Position numbers and translations under genes: made by a program
The notes under the pieces: generated by a model
What the model was told of the DNA's origin: nothing
Databases searched by the model: none
The model's input: the letters and a program-made list of their open reading frames with translations, nothing else
NCBI RefSeq assembly: GCF_027857615.1
Contig: NZ_JAQIFT010000007.1
Coordinates: forward strand, 11,473 to 75,472
Reading direction: 5' to 3'
Length of the DNA stretch: 64,000 nucleotides
Source: Holtiella tumoricola
GTDB lineage: Bacteria; Bacillota; Clostridia; Lachnospirales; Cellulosilyticaceae
Shown here: positions 60,081 through 64,000 of the stretch, in pieces
How positions within the stretch are numbered: position 1 is the first letter of the stretch
Layout: the number at the start of each line of letters is the position of its first letter

Positions 60081-60130
60081 AGCGCCTAAAATATTTTAAA
60101 AATAGATTTAATATAAAAGGAGAGTCTTGC

Positions 60131-60919
60131 GTGATTACCATTAACCAGTATTTATTAGCAACTAGTTTAGAAGAAGCGTACGAAACGCTTGTAGCCAACA
60201 AGAAAAATGTTATTTTAGGGGGCATGCTATGGCTTAAAATGGGTAAACAAGCTGTACATACTGCTATTGATTTATCTAAACTTGGACTTGACCAAATTAC
60301 AGAAACAGATGAATACATTGAAATCGGATGTATGACAAGCCTAAGACAGGTAGAAACAAGTAGGCTTTTACAAGAGCATTTTGATGGTATTGTAGCAAAT
60401 TGTGTTAAGGACATTGTAGGAACACAATTTAGAAATGTTGCAACTATAGGTGGAAGTGTATTTGGAAGATTTGGTTTTTCAGATGTATTAACAGCACTGC
60501 TTGCTTTAGATACTTATGTGGAACTTTACAAAGGTGGTGTTATGCCTTTAGAAGACTTTGTAAATGCAAAGAGAAATAAAGATATACTTGTAAAAGTTAT
60601 GATCCGAAAAAGTGATAGTAAAGCGAGCTATCATACTCAGCGCAATAGTGCAACAGATTTCCCAGTACTTGCAGTAGCTGTAAGTCAGGCTGATGAAGGC
60701 GTAAAAATTTCGGTAGGGGCAAGACCTCATAAAGCAAAACGTGCCTATGAAGCAGAAGCTTTATTACAAGGTGGTTTAACAGAATCTACAATTGAGGCGG
60801 CTGCACAAAAGGTTGTAGAGGAGTTAGATTTTGGGACTAACTTACGAGCAGGTGAAGCTTATCGCAAACAGTTAGCACAAGCATTAGTTAAAAGAGCTAT
60901 AGATGAGATTAGAGCATAA
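60131..60919 (+). CDS. molybdenum hydroxylase, FAD-binding subunit (XdhB/CoxM-like)
   Basis: A 262-residue flavoprotein with GTG start behind AAAGGAGAG. The N-terminal part begins MITINQYLLATSLEEAYETL and holds FAD-contacting segments KKNVILGGMLWLKMG and the VRNVATIGGSVFGRFGFSD-like block (FRNVATIGGSVFGRFGFSD). It passes electrons from the iron-sulfur subunit to an acceptor. It is the first of three genes for a xanthine dehydrogenase-family enzyme and is near the usual length for this subunit (about 270-290). The usual second glycine of TIGGN is retained but Asn is Ser. Confidence 0.9.
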   Translation: MITINQYLLATSLEEAYETLVANKKNVILGGMLWLKMGKQAVHTAIDLSKLGLDQITETDEYIEIGCMTSLRQVETSRLLQEHFDGIVANCVKDIVGTQFRNVATIGGSVFGRFGFSDVLTALLALDTYVELYKGGVMPLEDFVNAKRNKDILVKVMIRKSDSKASYHTQRNSATDFPVLAVAVSQADEGVKISVGARPHKAKRAYEAEALLQGGLTESTIEAAAQKVVEELDFGTNLRAGEAYRKQLAQALVKRAIDEIRA

Positions 60920-60933
60920 GTGAGGAGAGCATC

Positions 60934-61389
60934 ATGAAAATAAAAGTATGGATTAATAATAAAGTACATGAAAGAGAAATTGAAAGTGATTTACTCCTTA
61001 TTGATTTCTTGCGTAGTGAAGGTTATTACAGTGTAAAACGTGGTTGTGATACAGCTAATTGTGGCTTATGTACAGTGTGGTTAGATGAAGTACCTGTTTT
61101 ATCTTGCTCAACATTAGCAGCACGTGCAAATGGAAGAAAGGTGACAACATTAGAAGGGCTTGAAGAAGAAGTTAAAGTATTTGCAGAATTTATGGCTAAT
61201 GAGGGTGCAGAACAATGTGGTTACTGTAGCCCAGGCTTTATTATGAACGTATTAGCAATGAAAAAAGAATTAGTTAATCCAACAGTAGATGAGATTAAAC
61301 ATTATTTAGCAGGAAACTTATGCCGTTGTACAGGTTATATGGGGCAAATGCGTGCTGTTGAGAAATTCTTGCATTCAGAGGAGGCATAA
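60934..61389 (+). CDS. molybdenum hydroxylase, 2Fe-2S subunit (XdhC/CoxS-like)
   Basis: A 151-residue protein with two 2Fe-2S clusters. The plant-ferredoxin type cluster uses the cysteines of GCDTANCGLCTVW and a later C in VLSCSTLA. The second, helical-domain cluster uses QCGYCSPGF and NLCRCTGYMGQM. It transfers electrons between molybdopterin and FAD subunits. The gene starts 15 bases after the flavin subunit and ends three bases before the large subunit gene, so all three are made from one mRNA. Confidence 0.95.
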   Translation: MKIKVWINNKVHEREIESDLLLIDFLRSEGYYSVKRGCDTANCGLCTVWLDEVPVLSCSTLAARANGRKVTTLEGLEEEVKVFAEFMANEGAEQCGYCSPGFIMNVLAMKKELVNPTVDEIKHYLAGNLCRCTGYMGQMRAVEKFLHSEEA

Positions 61390-61391
61390 AT

Positions 61392-63671
61392 ATGAAGGTA
61401 GTCAATCAAAAGGTTGTAAAAGTAGATGCAATGGCTTTATTAACAGGTAAGCCTGTTTATACAGAAGATTTAATGCCAAAGGAATGTTTAGTTGTAAAAA
61501 TATTAAGAAGCCCTCATGCCTATGCAAAAATTAAAAGTATTAATAAGCAAATCGCTTTAAAAGTGCCAGGAATTGAAGCTATTTATACATATGAAGATGT
61601 ACCTCAAACAAGATTTACTTTAGCAGGGCAAACATATCCAGAGCCTAGTCCATATGATCGTCTTATTTTAGATGAATATGTAAGATATGTAGGAGATCCT
61701 GTAGCAATTATTGCTGGAACAAGTGAAAAAGCAGTAGATAAAGCACTTCGTATTATTAAAGTAGAATATGAAAAAATGGAACCTGTATTAGATATGGAAA
61801 AATCTATTGATCATCCTTCGGTAATCCATCCAGAAGATAACTATTCTTTAAACTTTGATATAGGTAATGAAGTTAAACGTAATATTTGTTCTTCAGGACA
61901 TTTTGGACATGGAGATATTGAAGCTGCATGGTCAGAAAGTGATGTTATCGTAGAAGAAACTTATCATACAAAAGCCAATGCTCAAGCAATGATGGAACCT
62001 TTTAAAACATATACTTACTTAGATCACCAAAACAGATTAACAGTTGTAAGTAGTACACAAATTCCATTCCATTTAAGACATATTTTATCACGTGCATTAG
62101 AAATGCCAAAATCTAAAGTACGTATTATTAAGCCTCGTATTGGAGGTGGATTTGGTGCAAAGCAAACTGCTGCAAGTGAAATGTTTGCTGCATTTGTAAC
62201 AATGAAAACAGGTAAGCCAGCAGGAATTGTTTTTACAAGAGAAGAGTGTTTTAGAGCATCTAATAGCCGCCATGAAATGAAAATTAAAGTTAAAATAGGT
62301 AGTGATAAAGAAGGGAATATTAAAGGGATTCAAATTTATACCCTTTCTAATGCAGGGGCATATGGTGAGCATGCATCTACAACTATTGGGCTTGTAGCAC
62401 ATAAAACAATGCCACTTTATAATAAAGCAAAGGCATATCTTTTTGATTATGATGTTGTTTATACCAATACAATGGGTGGTGGTGCCTTTAGAGGATATGG
62501 GGCTACTCAAGGAACTTTTGCAGTTGAAAGTACAGTCAACCAATTAGCAGAAAAATTGGGAATGGACCCAGTAGAACTTCGTCTTAAGAATATTGGTGAA
62601 GTTGGAGAAATCATGCCAGCTTACTATGGCGAAGAACTTAAGAGCACAAAACTTAAAGAGTGTCTTGAAAAAGGACGCGAGTTAATTGGATGGGAAGAAA
62701 AATATCCAAGTAAAGAAGTCAGTAAAGATAAAGTACGTTCAGTAGGTGTAGCGATGACTATGCAAGGATCAGCACTTGCAAATCTAGATGTATCAGCAGT
62801 AGAAATGCGACTTAATGATGATGGTTTCTACACACTTATGATAGGTGCAACAGATATGGGAACGGGTTGTGATACAATCCTTGCTCAGATTGCAGCAGAA
62901 GTTTTAGATTGTAATGTGGAACGTATTATAGTACCAGGCGTTGATACAGACTATTCACCATTTGATCCAGGTTCTTATGCATCTCGTACAACTTATTTAA
63001 CGGGTATGTCGGTTATAAAAGCAAGTGAAATGCTAAGAGATAAAATGCTTGTAGCAGCGGCTACGTTTTTACAAGTATCAAAAGATGATATTACATTTGA
63101 TGGTTACTTATTTGAGACAATAGATGGTGATAAAGTACTGACTTTAGACCAACTTGGTGCACAGCAAGTAGTAGGTGGAGAGTGTGATTATATATCTGTT
63201 ACAACTGCTCATACAAGTCAAAGTTCACCACCACCATTTATGGCAGGTTTTGTGGAACTTGAATTAGATAAGCAAACAGGAAAGATAGAGTTAATTGATT
63301 ATGTAGGTGTTGTAGACTGTGGAACAGTTATTAATAAAAATCTAGCAAGAATACAGGCTGAAGGTGGTATTGCACAAGGTATTGGTATGGCTATGTATGA
63401 AGATGTGAGGTACAATGCACAAGGTAAGATGATGAACAATAACTTTATGCAGTATAAAATTCCAACACGTCTTGATGTAGGAAATATTCGTGTAGACTTT
63501 GAAAGTAGCTATGAACCAACAGGTCCATTTGGAGCAAAATCAATAGGAGAGGTTGTAATCAATACACCATCTCCAGCTATAGCACATGCTGTATATAATG
63601 CTTCAAATGTTTATGTTACATCACTTCCAATTACACCAGAAAAGGTTTTAATGGGTATGCTAAATCAATAG
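61392..63671 (+). CDS. molybdenum hydroxylase, molybdopterin-binding subunit
   Basis: A 759-residue catalytic subunit of the xanthine dehydrogenase/aldehyde oxidase family. The N-terminal domain is followed by cofactor-binding motifs RIGGGFGAKQ, GGGAFRGYGATQ and TDMGTGCDTILAQIAAE, and by the conserved GPFGAKSIGE whose final Glu is the catalytic base. The order FAD subunit, Fe-S subunit, large subunit matches clostridial purine hydroxylases. Substrate (xanthine, hypoxanthine, nicotinate or an aldehyde) cannot be fixed from these motifs. No cofactor-maturation or selenium genes are seen before the window ends. Confidence 0.93.
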   Translation: MKVVNQKVVKVDAMALLTGKPVYTEDLMPKECLVVKILRSPHAYAKIKSINKQIALKVPGIEAIYTYEDVPQTRFTLAGQTYPEPSPYDRLILDEYVRYVGDPVAIIAGTSEKAVDKALRIIKVEYEKMEPVLDMEKSIDHPSVIHPEDNYSLNFDIGNEVKRNICSSGHFGHGDIEAAWSESDVIVEETYHTKANAQAMMEPFKTYTYLDHQNRLTVVSSTQIPFHLRHILSRALEMPKSKVRIIKPRIGGGFGAKQTAASEMFAAFVTMKTGKPAGIVFTREECFRASNSRHEMKIKVKIGSDKEGNIKGIQIYTLSNAGAYGEHASTTIGLVAHKTMPLYNKAKAYLFDYDVVYTNTMGGGAFRGYGATQGTFAVESTVNQLAEKLGMDPVELRLKNIGEVGEIMPAYYGEELKSTKLKECLEKGRELIGWEEKYPSKEVSKDKVRSVGVAMTMQGSALANLDVSAVEMRLNDDGFYTLMIGATDMGTGCDTILAQIAAEVLDCNVERIIVPGVDTDYSPFDPGSYASRTTYLTGMSVIKASEMLRDKMLVAAATFLQVSKDDITFDGYLFETIDGDKVLTLDQLGAQQVVGGECDYISVTTAHTSQSSPPPFMAGFVELELDKQTGKIELIDYVGVVDCGTVINKNLARIQAEGGIAQGIGMAMYEDVRYNAQGKMMNNNFMQYKIPTRLDVGNIRVDFESSYEPTGPFGAKSIGEVVINTPSPAIAHAVYNASNVYVTSLPITPEKVLMGMLNQ

Positions 63672-63680
63672 ATTAAAGGG

Positions 63681-63711
63681 AAAGCAGTGGAAATTACTCC
63701 ACTGCTTTTTT
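63681..63711 (+). terminator. terminator of the molybdenum hydroxylase operon
   Basis: AGCAGTGGA and TCCACTGCT form a nine-base-pair stem with a six-base loop (about 63683-63706), flanked by an A-run and a T-run. It lies 12 bases after the stop codon. Confidence 0.85.
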
Positions 63712-63830
63712 ATGTGGAAAAGTACAACTACTGATAATGAAAAAGAATGATATTTCTGGACTAATATGTCACACTTTGTCTTTTTATACATATGATATAA
63801 ATGTAAATAAGCTTTAGGAGGGATTTTAAT

Positions 63831-64000
63831 ATGGCATGTTGTAATTGTGGATGTGGATGTAATGGTGGGCAAAGAAGAAACTGCAGAACATTAGCAAATG
63901 AAGTTTATGATCTTATTGAAGATATTCAAGGACTTATGGATGATTTAGAAGATGCTTGGGATGCATTAGAAGATGAAGGTTGTATTAAAGGTGTAGCCGA
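63831..64000 (+). CDS. Cys-rich acidic small protein, 3' end cut by the window
   Basis: ATG 63831 is preceded by TAGGAGGG. The visible 56 codons begin MACCNCGCGCNGGQRRNCRT, a cluster of six cysteines, and continue as an acidic helix (VYDLIEDIQGLMDDLEDAWD). The open frame runs off the window end. Cys-Gly clusters joined to acidic helices are known from small spore-associated or metal-binding proteins of Clostridia; I recognise no specific family. Confidence 0.65.
   Translation, partial: MACCNCGCGCNGGQRRNCRTLANEVYDLIEDIQGLMDDLEDAWDALEDEGCIKGVA

Larger units (their letters stand above)
59812..60130. other. leader region of the molybdenum hydroxylase operon
   Basis: About 320 bases without a gene. 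It holds a promoter (59962-59990) with the palindrome ACTTACGTAAGT in its spacer (59965-59976), an untranslated leader of about 130 bases, and a terminator hairpin at 60044-60080 before the first start codon. The leader does not look like a molybdenum cofactor or purine riboswitch by eye. The first 150 bases are plain AT-rich DNA. Confidence 0.55.

Noticed and set aside
62097..62543. 148-codon minus-strand Cys-rich frame opposite the molybdopterin subunit
   Set aside because: It mirrors Ala/Thr/Met-rich coding in the plus strand and has no ribosome-binding site; the plus-strand motifs are unequivocal.
1..64000. CRISPR arrays, tRNA or rRNA genes, insertion sequences
   Set aside because: Scanned for regularly spaced repeats, tRNA-like cloverleaf ends with TTCGA arms, rRNA blocks and transposase motifs; none seen by eye.

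Overview
The window is AT-rich DNA from a strictly anaerobic, endospore-forming member of the Clostridia. This is inferred from the gene set: indolepyruvate:ferredoxin oxidoreductase, a Re-type citrate synthase with aconitase and isocitrate dehydrogenase, Rex, a leucine T-box and several small sporulation-type proteins. A Lachnospirales (Cellulosilyticum-like) host is possible but cannot be proved from the sequence alone. No tRNA, rRNA, CRISPR array or intact insertion sequence was seen.

Bases 1 to about 29,800 are the late half of a contractile-tailed (myovirus, PBSX/Xkd-like) prophage, read almost entirely rightward. It begins inside a cytosine methyltransferase gene, followed by an ArpU/RinA-type late activator with a likely late promoter at its 3' end. 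Then come Dam methylase, terminase, portal, a MuF protein fused to a toxin-like tail with a candidate immunity gene, scaffold, capsid, connectors, sheath, tube, a tail chaperone with a textbook -1 frameshift site, tape measure, LysM and hub proteins, baseplate, fibres, holin and an M15 endolysin. Because capsid and packaging genes are present, this is a phage and not a tailocin. Past the lysis genes is a lysogenic-conversion zone. It holds a broken phosphotransferase gene, a secreted toxin-like protein whose signal peptide is joined to the body only by a -1 shift at a T TTT TTA heptamer, its candidate immunity protein, and 1.4 kb of gene debris and hairpins. Integrase and the left end lie outside the window, so the attachment site is not resolved.

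From about 29,800 onward the DNA is host chromosome. In order: a cysteine-rich, apparently highly expressed protein that may start at ATT; a divergent chemotaxis receptor; the two-part ThrE exporter; iorAB; glyA; an EF-G paralogue with an abnormal G4 motif; tandem zinc-ribbon membrane proteins; MgtC; T-box-leuS; an SGNH hydrolase; and a set of small unknown proteins around an SLH plus GH18 protein.

The last 15 kb is metabolic. Re-citrate synthase, aconitase and isocitrate dehydrogenase (49.8-54.4 kb) would make 2-oxoglutarate for glutamate. A GntR/FCD regulator (56.3 kb) shares a TGTATACA palindrome with this operon's promoter, which suggests linked control. After an ABC-F protein and Rex comes a three-subunit molybdenum hydroxylase (60.1-63.7 kb) whose leader carries a terminator between promoter and first gene. 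The window ends in a small Cys-rich acidic protein.

The most unusual elements are the two toxin/immunity modules in the prophage, the two frameshift sites, and the shared GntR-type operator.
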